DNA from: CAYMTN01 sp964393335
GTDB taxonomy: Bacteria; Chloroflexota; Anaerolineae; Aggregatilineales; Aggregatilineaceae
Assembly: GCA_964393335.1 (NCBI GenBank)
Contig: CAYMTN010000044.1
Coordinates: 1 to 28,388 of the forward strand
Length of the DNA stretch: 28,388 nucleotides
Direction: 5' to 3'
A model generated the notes under the pieces. It did not search any database. It saw only the letters and a program-made list of their open reading frames with translations, and had not been told where the DNA came from. Positions 1 through 8,345 of the stretch are shown piece by piece. The first letter of the stretch is position 1, and each line of letters starts with the position of its first letter. The translations under genes were made by a program, and so were the position numbers.

Positions 1-1293
1 GACTGGTTCAACTGCCACTTCGTGCTGCCCGCCGGGACGCCGCTGGACACGTACATGATACGCGGCAAGACGACGGCGATCTGGCCGAACATGCGCTTTG
101 AGATGTGGGTCGGACCGGCGGACGGGCAGCCCGCGCTGGTCGTGGACAACGTCTCAGTGCAGTACAAACCCAGCCTCGTGCTGTCGCAGGCGGAGTGCAT
201 CCCGCCGGGCGGTGCGCCGGGCGAAGCCCTGCCGGAAATCACGCCGACACCTGAACCGACCATCGAACCAACCGCCGCACCGGCGGCGCTCGAAACCGTC
301 GAATCGGATGATCCGCGCGTGGCACAAAGCGGCGCGTGGACGGCGCACGACACCGAGCTTGCCAGCGGCGGGAGTTATATCTTCAGCAGCGGCAGCGCGG
401 ACGATACGCTCAGCCTGACGTTCGCTGGCACGCAGATCGCGGTCGTGTACGTCGAACACCCGGCATTGGGTATCTTCGCGGTCGAGGTTGACGGCGCGGT
501 GATGCAAACCGTCGACAGCGCCGCCGAAGCCGCCGCGTTTGGTGCAATTGTCGAGGTCAGCGGACTCGAAGCAGGTGAGCACGTCGTGCGGATCGTTCCT
601 GTGAGCGGCACGATCGCCATCGACGCGTTTGTCATCGCGGGCGAGGTGGAGTCGCCGGTCGAGCCGACGCCGGTTCCGACTGAAATCGTCCCAACCGAAA
701 CGCCAACCGTCGAACCGACGATTGAGCCGACCGCTATTCCGCTGCCGACCGCCACCCCCGCCGAAGCGCTCGAAACCATCGAGTCTGACGATGCACGTGT
801 GACACAAAACGGCGCATGGACGCTGACCGCAGGCGACCTCGCCAGCGGCGGCGTCTACCTGTTCAGCAGTGGCGGCGTCGATGATACGCTGGCGCTGATC
901 TTCACCGGTCCGCGTGTGGACGTGGTCTACGTCAAACATCCGGCGCTGGGTTTGTTCAGCATCGAAATCGACGGTGCAGTTCTGTATACCGTCGATAGCG
1001 CGGGTGAGGCGGCGTTCGGTGCAACCGTCACCCTCAACGGCCTGGGTGATGACGTGCACACGCTGCGTATCGTGCCGGTTAGCGGCACGGTCGCCATCGA
1101 TGCGTTTGTCGTCGCACCCCAGGGCGAGATCGTGCCGGTGCCAACTGAGGCACCAACCGTCGGGCCAACCGCCACGCCTGAGCCAACGGCTACGCCGGTC
1201 CCGACCGAGGTGCCGCCGACTGCTATGCCCGAACCGACTGACACACCGGTAGCCGTGCCGGTCGGTCCCAGCCGGCCGGGTTCCGGCAAGTGA
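1..1293 (+). CDS. Secreted multi-domain protein with two tandem beta-sandwich repeats, 3' part only
   Basis: The open frame runs in from the left edge (first residues DWFNCHF), so the N-terminus and any signal peptide are outside the window; the GTG at 22 is internal. About 60 residues end a first beta-rich domain. Two copies of a roughly 118-residue domain follow, each starting LET(V/I)ESDD and ending PVSGT(I/V)AIDAFV. They are separated and followed by Pro/Thr/Glu-rich linkers (PTPEPT, PTEAPT). The pattern GGSYIFSSG, then DDTLSLTFAG, VDGAV and HVVRIVPVSG resembles galactose-binding-like jelly-roll domains common in exported Chloroflexota proteins. A role in binding carbohydrate or the cell surface is inferred. 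The protein ends in a P/T-rich tail without an LPXTG sorting motif or a closing membrane helix. The catalytic part, if any, lies upstream of the window. Confidence 0.8.
   Translation, partial: DWFNCHFVLPAGTPLDTYMIRGKTTAIWPNMRFEMWVGPADGQPALVVDNVSVQYKPSLVLSQAECIPPGGAPGEALPEITPTPEPTIEPTAAPAALETVESDDPRVAQSGAWTAHDTELASGGSYIFSSGSADDTLSLTFAGTQIAVVYVEHPALGIFAVEVDGAVMQTVDSAAEAAAFGAIVEVSGLEAGEHVVRIVPVSGTIAIDAFVIAGEVESPVEPTPVPTEIVPTETPTVEPTIEPTAIPLPTATPAEALETIESDDARVTQNGAWTLTAGDLASGGVYLFSSGGVDDTLALIFTGPRVDVVYVKHPALGLFSIEIDGAVLYTVDSAGEAAFGATVTLNGLGDDVHTLRIVPVSGTVAIDAFVVAPQGEIVPVPTEAPTVGPTATPEPTATPVPTEVPPTAMPEPTDTPVAVPVGPSRPGSGK
289..642 (+). repeat. Domain repeat copy 1 in the secreted protein
   Basis: First of two homologous in-frame modules, beginning LETVESDD and ending IAIDAFVIAG. 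It aligns along its whole length with the copy at 769-1119, with many silent and conservative changes, so the duplication is old. Confidence 0.75.
769..1119 (+). repeat. Domain repeat copy 2 in the secreted protein
   Basis: Second copy, beginning LETIESDD and ending VAIDAFVVAP. It keeps the same core strings as copy 1, such as YVxHPALGxFxxExDGAV. It is followed by a Pro/Thr linker instead of a third copy. Confidence 0.75.
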
Positions 1294-1322
1294 TATGGAA
1301 TTGCCGTTTTGTAGTTGATGCT

Positions 1323-1359
1323 ACCACTGCCCCGACCAGTGACTGGTTGGGGCAGTGGT
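1323..1359 (+). terminator. Strong hairpin terminator after the secreted protein
   Basis: An 18-base arm (1323-1340) pairs with 1342-1359, with one G-U pair, around a minimal loop. It sits 30 bases past the stop codon and is followed by a short T-containing run (ttta). The stem is long and GC-rich for an intrinsic terminator. The T tract is weak, so it may also protect the mRNA 3' end. Confidence 0.7.
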
Positions 1360-1684
1360 TTATACAGTACAGGGGAATCAATGGGCGAGATTTATGGTTT
1401 ACTTTCCTGCGCTTGATGGCTGAAGGAAGAGACAACAAAACAGGGGGTGGTGCACTTCGAATAAAGTGTGGGCAATTCAAAAAGGCTTGGAAAAGGCATC
1501 AAACTTAGGCGAAAAAGCGGCTGAAATAACCTGTCTGGCAGGCGGTGGGACTTGCACGCAGGTCTCGAGCAACAGGCGCCGCGTTGCCTGTAATTGGCCC
1601 GTCTGCATCTGGGGGACTCAATTACCCGCACTTCCGCCGGGGATTATCTTCTAAACACATATCCCAATCTCGAAGTTTGCTGTC
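1360..1684. other. Gene-free stretch between terminator and next promoter
   Basis: Only short overlapping frames are present, without ribosome binding sites or recognisable protein similarity. I see no repeat or RNA gene here. Confidence 0.5.
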
Positions 1685-1713
1685 TTGAATCACCTGCCGA
1701 AACGTATTAAAAT
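1685..1713 (+). promoter_or_regulatory. Sigma70-type promoter of the 1753 gene
   Basis: A -35 box TTGAAT (1685-1690), a 17-base spacer and a -10 box TAAAAT (1708-1713) predict transcription starting near 1720. That leaves room for the GGAGG at 1741-1745 before the GTG at 1753. It argues against the upstream ATG at 1720 as the true start. Confidence 0.55.
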
Positions 1714-1752
1714 CCGTAAATGATGGCGCGTCATTTGGATGGAGGGTCAGTC

Positions 1753-2703
1753 GTGTATAATCCACGTGGAGAACCCGTCCTGCGGGGATGTGAAACTTTC
1801 CTGAGTGCGGTCCCATCATTTGATGATCTGCCCAGTGCCGTTCAGCAGGCGATCCGACATCGCCAATCCACGGATAGCATTCGGCAAATCCTTTTTATTC
1901 CTCCGCAGCACTATCCCCAACGCCACGCAGTCTGGCGTCACGAGTTCACGCTTGGTTGGCGGAGCACGCCACCACGCACCGTGGTCTTTAGTCCAGAGCA
2001 AGTTACGATTATTGAGGGGCTCGACGCGCAGACCACCTGGCATATTCCACTCACTGATCTACTGACGATTCGGCTGGTGACGGTGCTGCTGCACAGTTAT
2101 TTTGAGCTGGAATGGCAAGACGGTGCGCAAACTCAGACGGTGCAGGTGGAGTTCAACTCCGTTGGAATGTGGCGGATCGAACGAGAACTTTCTCAGGTGC
2201 GAGCATGGATCGCCAAACAGTCAGGATCGGCCGGTGCCGTTCCTCCGTCGGCATTCTCAATTGGTCACTTCCCACTCAAATATTACAACTACACCCATCT
2301 GAATCTGCTGCCGGACGAACTGGTGTGGATTGGGGTGTACGAACCTGCGATCAGAACCGCCAGCAGGCTATTGAGCAGATCGCTATCGCCCGACCGGGCA
2401 ATTGTGATCACTGGTCAGCACTTGATCACAGTAGGCGGCCAGTGCTCCGACTCGGATGGACCGCTCATCACATCGTATTTTACAGACTGCTGGTTTTGCC
2501 CGCGCGCACGAATCACACGAGCGGCATTCGAAACACAGTCCGATGTGGTGTGGTTGATCCTTTCGTTAGGGGCTGATGCTCGCGCATACCGGCTGCCGTT
2601 GCGCGAACCGCATGCGGCCCAACTTCAAACAGTGTTGAGAGGATGGTTGCTCACCGATCGTATGTATCCAGAAGGATGGGAAAAGAGTACCGTGAAAATA
2701 TAA
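1753..2703 (+). CDS. Hypothetical cytoplasmic protein, possibly two PH-like beta domains
   Basis: I do not recognise this protein. The GTG at 1753 is preferred as start because GGAGGG lies seven bases upstream and a promoter predicts a transcript beginning near 1720; the frame itself is open from an ATG at 1720. The product is about 316 residues, with no signal peptide or membrane helix. The first half has alternating hydrophobic strands (RTVVFSPEQVTIIEG, then IPLTDLLTIRLVTVLL, then a helix WRIERELSQVRAWI), which resembles a bacterial PH-like fold. The second half has a similar strand-then-helix layout (RAIVITGQHLITVGG to AAQLQTVLRGWLL), so it may be a divergent duplication. It appears monocistronic. 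Function is unknown; the PH-like reading is inference from pattern only. Confidence 0.6.
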   Translation: MYNPRGEPVLRGCETFLSAVPSFDDLPSAVQQAIRHRQSTDSIRQILFIPPQHYPQRHAVWRHEFTLGWRSTPPRTVVFSPEQVTIIEGLDAQTTWHIPLTDLLTIRLVTVLLHSYFELEWQDGAQTQTVQVEFNSVGMWRIERELSQVRAWIAKQSGSAGAVPPSAFSIGHFPLKYYNYTHLNLLPDELVWIGVYEPAIRTASRLLSRSLSPDRAIVITGQHLITVGGQCSDSDGPLITSYFTDCWFCPRARITRAAFETQSDVVWLILSLGADARAYRLPLREPHAAQLQTVLRGWLLTDRMYPEGWEKSTVKI

Positions 2704-2853
2704 GGTCGTGACTGTTGTGGTCTGTATGGTTGGAAAAACGCACACCCGTGGAGGTTGCTTAACGTACCCGGCTCGAATTGTTGAGTACAATAGACTGGGT
2801 TGAAGTATGGATCCATGGTTGTGCCGGCTACTTATGTCGTCCGACGTGATTTT

Positions 2854-3066
2854 TCACCTCGTATCCCCAAAAAATCTCATGAATCCATAAGGTGTCGCCG
2901 GCTTCACGATCCTAATCATCTCACCCATCTGCTTAATGGTGCGCTCCGTTTTGGCTTTCAGACTGGTCGCCAGCACTACCAGCGTCAGTTTTTCACTTCG
3001 CGCCAGTCGCATTGGCTGAGCCTGTTTGCGTTCGTAGATCGCCAGCTATCGCCGCAACAACAAAAT
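2854..3066 (-). pseudogene. Transposase N-terminal remnant (integrase-core IS, IS481-like)
   Basis: Read on the minus strand, the 71 codons keep the signature LAIYERKQAQPMRLARSEKL and then KTERTIKQM and IRIVKPAT. This is the usual N-terminal region of a DDE integrase-type transposase family frequent in Chloroflexota. An in-frame TAG (3048-3046) stands where the family has Gln in the RRQLAIYERK string. After IVKPAT the expected VLRWHRELVRRKW continuation is missing and the frame ends at 2854. Both ends are therefore lost and the catalytic core is gone. No terminal inverted repeats were identified. Family assignment is from memory of the motif. Confidence 0.65.
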
Positions 3067-3075
3067 AGATCTTTT

Positions 3076-3579
3076 TCACTTTCCGACTGATATCCAAAGC
3101 CAGGCCAGTTCAACCAATGTCGAAGCGATCTGCAACACCATGAACCAGATCATATGCCCCTCGCTGATGAATCGCCGGGCTTCGAACATCTCATCAGACT
3201 CATCGACTCGACGCTCCACAGTGTGTGAAACTGCCTGTGCCGGGCTGAGATCGGATGCGACATCTTCAGGCATCGATTCTTGTGCGCTCGCCAGCGTAGG
3301 CGCGAGCGCTGTTTCCTGCGCCTGTTCCGGTTTGAGATCGCGCTTGCCCGTACTGATGAAACCAAACGCTTCCGCAAATAGGCCAAGCGCGAGCGCGAGC
3401 AATCCCCATCCGTAGATCTTCCCGCTGTCCCGAGTCAGGATGAACGTGGTGTTGGCCAGCACAATCACTGCCAGGATCAGAGCCAGATCGCGGCGTGCCA
3501 ACGAACCTGATATCAAGAACGAGCTGTGCCCCGTCTTTGTGAATCGCTGGAATTTCCGAAAACCCATCACCGCCACCAC
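3076..3579 (-). CDS. Small integral membrane protein, probably missing its first helix
   Basis: This 167-residue frame has membrane helices near residues 32-49, 56-75 and 143-163. A polar segment rich in Glu, Ala and Ser lies between the second and third. The family is not recognised. The start used (GTG at 3579, or ATG at 3567) has no convincing ribosome binding site. In the same frame, a well-placed ATG at 3630 follows AGGGG. It would add MDSDAWTCGCLF, a TAG stop (3594-3592) and then AGLLVVAVMGF, which together read like an extra N-terminal membrane helix. The gene thus looks like a four-helix protein interrupted by an amber codon at position 13. It is either a recent pseudogene, restarted internally, or a sequence error. 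A transposase remnant lies just beyond its 3' end. Confidence 0.6.
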   Translation of the reverse strand: MVAVMGFRKFQRFTKTGHSSFLISGSLARRDLALILAVIVLANTTFILTRDSGKIYGWGLLALALGLFAEAFGFISTGKRDLKPEQAQETALAPTLASAQESMPEDVASDLSPAQAVSHTVERRVDESDEMFEARRFISEGHMIWFMVLQIASTLVELAWLWISVGK

Positions 3580-3632
3580 GAGCAGACCGGCCTAAAACAG
3601 ACACCCACATGTCCATGCATCACTGTCCATGG

Positions 3633-3975
3633 TTAATCCCCTCTCAAGATTCTCGACAGGCACCAATCGGTTTTTGCAGCCCACCTACCAATCAGGATGT
3701 TGTAGACTCAGGCATACTTCAACACGCGTTGAGCGTATTGGGGTAGCCACATGTATCGGAACTGGATAGCCGGGCAATGTGGCGCATGATCGCAGCTATT
3801 ATCAGGTGGACGTGATGCCTATCCCCTCCGAAGATCGGTGTGTGAACTATCCGGGCTGTCACGAAGCACGATTGCCGCAACCGGGCGTCGACGATATCGA
3901 AAGTACCTACCTTCCGCGTTCCAGTTCCGACTTCATTGTTCTGCGTCGACCGCTACATCAATGGCCAACCCTCGA
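3633..3975. other. Gene-free stretch upstream of the membrane protein
   Basis: A plus-strand frame (from about 3779) and minus-strand frames exist, but none has a ribosome binding site or recognisable motif. The plus-strand frame runs into the 3' end of the SnoaL-like gene. It presumably holds the promoter of the minus-strand membrane protein. Confidence 0.4.
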
Positions 3976-4374
3976 TCAAGAAATCTGTTTCACCATGTCC
4001 GGGCTGCTTGACTCGAACTGATCATGGACGATCTTGCCATCTGCGAAACGTACGATGGTGATCCCGGTAAATTGCACGGGTTTGCCGGTAGGTGCAATAC
4101 CGTGGAAATTACCCTGATGTGTGCCATTCATCGTCCAGCGGTAGGCAACGAGATCACCTTCAGCGACCATTTCCCCAATATCGATCTTGAGGTCTGGCAT
4201 AGCGTCCCGGTATGCGACAATGGCCCCTTTGAGGACGTTCAGATCTTCACCGTCTCCAAGCGTGTAATTCGGTGCGCAGACTTCGTCCAGAACATCGAGC
4301 GCACCATTACTCCACGGCTCGACTGCGAACCGCCTGGTAATGGCTTTCATTTGATTCAGTGACATTGACATCAT
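3976..4374 (-). CDS. SnoaL-like ester cyclase / NTF2-fold protein
   Basis: This 132-residue protein has the features of SnoaL-like polyketide-cyclase-fold proteins: YRDAMPDLKIDIGEMVAEGD, then VAYRWTMNGTHQG, then a final strand pair GITIVRFADGKIVHDQFE. The family forms a small cone-shaped alpha+beta barrel binding hydrophobic molecules. Some members catalyse aldol cyclisation or hydrolysis, and many have no known substrate. The start is one of two adjacent ATGs at 4374 and 4371, with AAGGAG just upstream. It lies 27 bases after the NmrA-like oxidoreductase gene on the same strand, so the two are likely co-transcribed. A joint role in modifying a small molecule is inference. Confidence 0.8.
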   Translation of the reverse strand: MMSMSLNQMKAITRRFAVEPWSNGALDVLDEVCAPNYTLGDGEDLNVLKGAIVAYRDAMPDLKIDIGEMVAEGDLVAYRWTMNGTHQGNFHGIAPTGKPVQFTGITIVRFADGKIVHDQFESSSPDMVKQIS

Positions 4375-4401
4375 TGTCTCCTTTCAAAAAAGGCGGGTGG
4401 C

Positions 4402-5286
4402 TTAGACAGCAAGTAGCACATGCTGTGCGTAATTCTCGATGGTCAGCAGTTTGATGGGGATCCTCCGCAGCATTGTATTCATATCGATGACATCCCCTTT
4501 GGCGTAGTCCAGCATGAGAGCACTGAAGCTTTGCTGCACCGAATCAGTAGCCTGTGTCTTCTGCGCCCGCAGCGCCTCTTCAGGCACATACTGTGCTTCA
4601 AATGATCTGCCTGTCGCCCGCTCAAAAACGCGCACGACGTCCAGCGGACTGAGAGCCGCCGGTCCACCCAACTCCAAGATTGCGTTGCGTGCCGCCGGGT
4701 TATCGAGCGCCGCAACGGCGAAAGCAGCGACATCGCCGCGCGAAATCCAGCTTATCTGGTTGGTTCCAGAACCATATACCGTGGCTTTTGCAGCGGGATA
4801 GTCGAAGCCAACCACCGGGCTGAGCCAGACCTCCATGAAAAAGCTTGGCCGCAGGATCGTACAGGGCATGCCGCTCTGCATCAGGTGCTGTTCCACGGCG
4901 CGTTTGGCTGTGGTCAGCGGCGAATCGGTATTCAGGTTTCTGGAGCAAGACACGTAGATGAAGTGGCTCACACCAGCGGCCTTGGCCGCGTCTACCAGGT
5001 TAATTTGCCCCGCCTGGTCGACATTCTGGATGGTATCGTCCGGCTGTCTGGACATCGTAATCGTAGCGGTTGTGATTACAGTATGGATGTCTTGACACGC
5101 GGTATCCAGCGTGACCCGGTGTTTGAGATTGCCATGAAGGATTTCAACGCCCAGGTTGTTCAAGTAACTGACCTTGGCGGGGTCTGACGTCGTCCGTACC
5201 AGGCCACGCACAGGCAGCCCTTTGTCGCGCAGACGCCGGCAGATCGCCGTGCCGAGGTCGCCAGTTGCACCAACAACGAGCATCAT
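4402..5286 (-). CDS. NmrA-like NAD(P)-binding oxidoreductase (atypical SDR)
   Basis: A 294-residue Rossmann-fold protein. The dinucleotide-binding loop GATGDLG is at residues 6-12, following MMLVV at the very N-terminus. FIYVSC (about 109-114) matches the fourth strand of SDR proteins, and the usual YxxxK pair is not evident, as in NmrA/HSCARG-type members. These act as NAD(P)H-dependent reductases or redox sensors. The frame is open further upstream to 5355, but the ATG at 5286 is preferred because GGGAGG precedes it by about five bases and the Rossmann motif would then start at residue 3. The SnoaL-like gene follows closely in the same direction. The large LuxR-type regulator lies 140 bases upstream on the same strand and may control the pair. 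Confidence 0.8.
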   Translation of the reverse strand: MMLVVGATGDLGTAICRRLRDKGLPVRGLVRTTSDPAKVSYLNNLGVEILHGNLKHRVTLDTACQDIHTVITTATITMSRQPDDTIQNVDQAGQINLVDAAKAAGVSHFIYVSCSRNLNTDSPLTTAKRAVEQHLMQSGMPCTILRPSFFMEVWLSPVVGFDYPAAKATVYGSGTNQISWISRGDVAAFAVAALDNPAARNAILELGGPAALSPLDVVRVFERATGRSFEAQYVPEEALRAQKTQATDSVQQSFSALMLDYAKGDVIDMNTMLRRIPIKLLTIENYAQHVLLAV

Positions 5287-5425
5287 TTTGGCCTCCCAGT
5301 CGCATAAAAGTTGATGTGTATCTGCACGATAGCATTCATCCGGTAGTAGGGTCATCTACCGAAAGGGGTATTTCGAGTTTGTGACGGTGGTATTCGGGTG
5401 GTATCGAGATGATGCGGAGCGAGGA

Positions 5426-8104
5426 TTACAGCAGGCCGAGCTTCTGAGCCTGTATAACGACTTCGGTGCGATTGCTGACACCGAGTTTGGCGAAGATATG
5501 GCGCGTATGCACTTTCACCGTACCGACTGCCAGATACAACCTGGCTGCTATTTCTACATTCGATAACCCATCCGCAATCAGGCGCAGGACCTCAAGTTCA
5601 CGCTCGCTTAGAGGTTCAGTCAAAGACTGGTTTGAAGGCTGCTGTGACGTAACTGGTCTGGTATCGAGCAGGTCTGCGACCACGCCTTCAAAGCCGAGCG
5701 ATTCGCCCCGTTTACAAGCCGCAGCGAAGACGTCTGCAGGCATTTCCTGCTGCACTTGGGCCAGTAACTGCCCCGCTTCATCCCGTGATATTCTATAGCT
5801 GGCTGGATGTTGAAGGGCAAACGCCAGCACTTCTGCCGCCCTCTCATGTTTACCCTGGGCGATGAACAGCCTGGCAAAGTGCAGCAGCGATTCTAGCGTC
5901 TGTGGCGTTGGCCCCCCTGCTCCCGCAAACATCCTGAGATGCTGTTGGTAGTAATACCTGGCTTCGTCGAACTCGTGCAGGGCGACGGCAATATCGCCCA
6001 GTCGACCGAAGTTCGTCGCACTCCCCCAGAAATAGCCAGCCTCCTCAAAAAGTGTCACGGCTTGTTCAGCCAGCCTTTTCGCTTCTGCGTAATTCCCCAG
6101 AGCCAGGGCAGCTCGACTCAAGACCCATGAGGAGATAGTTGCTATATCGCCTAAAGCGCCGGACGTTTCAGCAATACTTAAGGCTTCTTCGCCGAATCGT
6201 TTGGCAGCCTCATAATCGCCCAGTTCGATGGCCGCAATTCCCAACCAGTACAGGAACCCACGGGTCGATCTTGGCTCAGCGAGATCACGAGCAATGCTCA
6301 GACCTTCCTGCGCGGCAAGTTGTATCTCCACGGGTTGATGGAGAAAATAGGTGATTATGGATAGGCTACCCAGGGCGACCAGCAGATCTTCGGGGCTATT
6401 CAGCGATCGCAGAAGTTCGAGGCTCTCTTGCGTAATCGTTTTGCCTCGCTGAGGGTCGCCGACTGCATTCAGAAACCACCCATACCGTGCCATCAGGCGA
6501 CCCAGAAGTGCATTCAGTTCTGGAGTCCGGGGCATGAGATGCAATTCGTCGACAGCTTGACTAACTAGGTCCACCGCTTCCTGAAAGCGGTAACGCAGGT
6601 CGAGGAATTCCCATAGGCTGGAATCAGTCTTCCTGATATCATCTATTCTGCCTCTTCCAATCATATGATGCCACGCTGCCGTCACGTTGGCGATTTCATG
6701 ATCGATTTCCTCCAACGCAGCCCGCTGCTCTTGGGTTCCGAATCTACCCGATTGTTTCTCCATGAAGACTGCGTAATAGGCACTGTGCTGCTCGTGCGCT
6801 GACTCTCTTTCCTGAGAGGAAGCATTGAGTTTCTCTTCGGCATACTGGCGCAGCAGCTCGTGTATGTCGTAGCGCCCAGCCGGGGTGTGCCGGATCATCG
6901 ATTTGTCGACCAGCGCCGCCAGCACGTGCAGGGATGCCCCCGCGACGGCCTGCGCAGCTTCGCGGGTGAAACTGCCGCGAAAAACGGATAATCGCATGAG
7001 TGCCGCGCGTTCAGCCTCGGAGAGCATAGTCCAGGATGGGTCGAAGACCGCACGCATATGACGGTGACGTTCCGGCATATTCCGTGTGTCGGCCTGGAGG
7101 AAGTCGAACCCCCGGGCGATTTCCTGGGTGATTTCCTGAAGTGATAGCGAATGAACCCAGGCCGCCGCTAAGACAATCGCCAATGGCATTCCCTGCACCT
7201 GGCGACAGATGCGCGCTGCACAAGTAATAACGTCAGCAGTCAGGGCGAGTTCAGGCTCGAGGCAGTGGGCCCTTTCCACAAATAACTGCACAGCACCGTA
7301 CTCGGTGGCATCAGGCACGATGTCTTGAGCCGGGTAGGCCATGCCTTCCACATGAAACACCGTTTCCTCCAGCAGGTTCAGCCGTTCCCGCGAGGTAACG
7401 AGGATTTTCGTGTCTGGCGCTACCTGAAGGATATGCGCGACGAGGCTCACATCGCCTAACAGATGCTCAAAATTGTCCAGCAGCAGCAACTGTCTGGCGC
7501 GTAGATAGACCAGTAATTGTTGGCTTGGTTCATCACCAGGAAGGAACGAGAACTTCACCGCATCAGCGACGGCGGAGACAATCGACTCTGGGGAACGGAG
7601 CGGTGTGAGCGGAACAAAAAATACCCCATGTGCAAAGTTAGGAATCTGCTGGCGTGCCACTTCGAGAGCTAGGCGAGTTTTGCCGATGCCGCCGGGTCCG
7701 GTCAGAGTCAACAGACGGCACGTAGGATGTTTGAGCAAACCAGCAATTTCATCCAGTTCCTTGGAACGACCGATGAAGGGCGTTGATTGTGCCAGCCACT
7801 GGCCATCTTTCCACGCACCTCGTGACTGTATAGGACTGGGGACATGGTGAGGGGATAAAGATAGCCCAACTTGCAGGCCAAGGGGGGGCGATTTCCAGTT
7901 GGGCGTGAGTGGCTGCCGGGTCACAAACACATCAGCGTTGGAGCGGTTTCCAGGGCTGCGGCCAGTTCGGGAGGGGGAGGACACTCCTGCAAACAAACCT
8001 TGATCTTTCCACTTTTGATTGGCACTAACTTGAGGGAATTTACAGGACCAAGAGTCTCTGGCCTTCCATAGCCCAGAATAATGTGATTTCAGATCGGACG
8101 CCAC
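5426..8104 (-). CDS. LuxR-family STAND ATPase regulator with TPR-like repeats
   Basis: A cytoplasmic transcription factor of up to 892 residues. After FIGR (about 110-113) comes an NB-ARC-type ATPase core: Walker A GPGGIGKT at 136-143, Walker B LLLLDNFEHL near 206-215 and the sensor TSRERL near 237. A winged-helix-like region and many helical TPR-like repeats (LGNYAEAKRLAEQ, LGDIAVALHEFDEARYYYQ) follow. A C-terminal LuxR-type HTH occupies about 832-892 (LSERELEVLRLIADGLSN to KVHTRHIFAKLGVSNRT). Such proteins oligomerise on ATP when a ligand is sensed and then activate transcription. The first 100 residues are low-complexity and unconserved in appearance. The GTG at 8104 has no clear ribosome binding site, so the true start may lie downstream. 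Targets may include the oxidoreductase/SnoaL genes downstream or the divergent kinase. Confidence 0.85.
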   Translation of the reverse strand: MASDLKSHYSGLWKARDSWSCKFPQVSANQKWKDQGLFAGVSSPSRTGRSPGNRSNADVFVTRQPLTPNWKSPPLGLQVGLSLSPHHVPSPIQSRGAWKDGQWLAQSTPFIGRSKELDEIAGLLKHPTCRLLTLTGPGGIGKTRLALEVARQQIPNFAHGVFFVPLTPLRSPESIVSAVADAVKFSFLPGDEPSQQLLVYLRARQLLLLDNFEHLLGDVSLVAHILQVAPDTKILVTSRERLNLLEETVFHVEGMAYPAQDIVPDATEYGAVQLFVERAHCLEPELALTADVITCAARICRQVQGMPLAIVLAAAWVHSLSLQEITQEIARGFDFLQADTRNMPERHRHMRAVFDPSWTMLSEAERAALMRLSVFRGSFTREAAQAVAGASLHVLAALVDKSMIRHTPAGRYDIHELLRQYAEEKLNASSQERESAHEQHSAYYAVFMEKQSGRFGTQEQRAALEEIDHEIANVTAAWHHMIGRGRIDDIRKTDSSLWEFLDLRYRFQEAVDLVSQAVDELHLMPRTPELNALLGRLMARYGWFLNAVGDPQRGKTITQESLELLRSLNSPEDLLVALGSLSIITYFLHQPVEIQLAAQEGLSIARDLAEPRSTRGFLYWLGIAAIELGDYEAAKRFGEEALSIAETSGALGDIATISSWVLSRAALALGNYAEAKRLAEQAVTLFEEAGYFWGSATNFGRLGDIAVALHEFDEARYYYQQHLRMFAGAGGPTPQTLESLLHFARLFIAQGKHERAAEVLAFALQHPASYRISRDEAGQLLAQVQQEMPADVFAAACKRGESLGFEGVVADLLDTRPVTSQQPSNQSLTEPLSERELEVLRLIADGLSNVEIAARLYLAVGTVKVHTRHIFAKLGVSNRTEVVIQAQKLGLL

Positions 8105-8192
8105 TTGACGTTGCGCGGAAAGCTATCAGGTCCGCTGAACAGCCGCATCCGGAGCCATTGTGAGGGAAAGATCGAGGCCATAATTGGGCCGT

Positions 8193-8206
8193 CAGAACGG
8201 TTCTGG
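8193..8206. promoter_or_regulatory. Palindromic site in the divergent regulator/kinase region
   Basis: cagaac-g-gttctg is a perfect 13-base palindrome, followed by a g. The same 14 bases recur at 11646-11659 just past the kinase gene. It lies between the divergent start codons at 8104 and 8346, where an operator is expected. Which protein binds it is not known; the neighbouring LuxR-type factor is the simplest guess. Confidence 0.4.
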
Positions 8207-8281
8207 AAGCTCACCTATGTAGATCAGGACTCACCTTTCTCACAGTCATCGATTGCCAGTTCACGAACCCCACAGCCCAGC

Positions 8282-8312
8282 TTCGTACTGCCCGAAACAT
8301 GTTATGATGTTT
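8282..8312 (+). promoter_or_regulatory. Candidate promoter and inverted repeat upstream of the kinase gene
   Basis: A possible -10 box TATGAT (8303-8308) sits inside an inverted repeat aaacat-N6-atgttt (8295-8312), about 35 bases before the kinase start. The -35 match (ttcgta near 8282) is poor and too close, which would suit an activator-dependent promoter. Confidence 0.3.
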
Positions 8313-8345
8313 ACAGCCACAACAGCTATTGCCACGGGGGGAGCC

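Noticed and set aside
154..1059. Long minus-strand open frame (301 codons) opposite the secreted protein
   Set aside because: It is a shadow of the high-GC repeat protein: low-complexity Arg/Asp/Gly composition, no ribosome binding site, and the plus strand shows clear domain repeats.
1..1293. CRISPR-like or tandem DNA repeats in the Pro/Thr linkers
   Set aside because: The short repeats are codon-level Pro/Thr/Glu repetition within a reading frame, without uniform repeat and spacer lengths.
2800..3090. Plus-strand 96-codon frame
   Set aside because: It overlaps the transposase remnant, whose family motif is on the minus strand.
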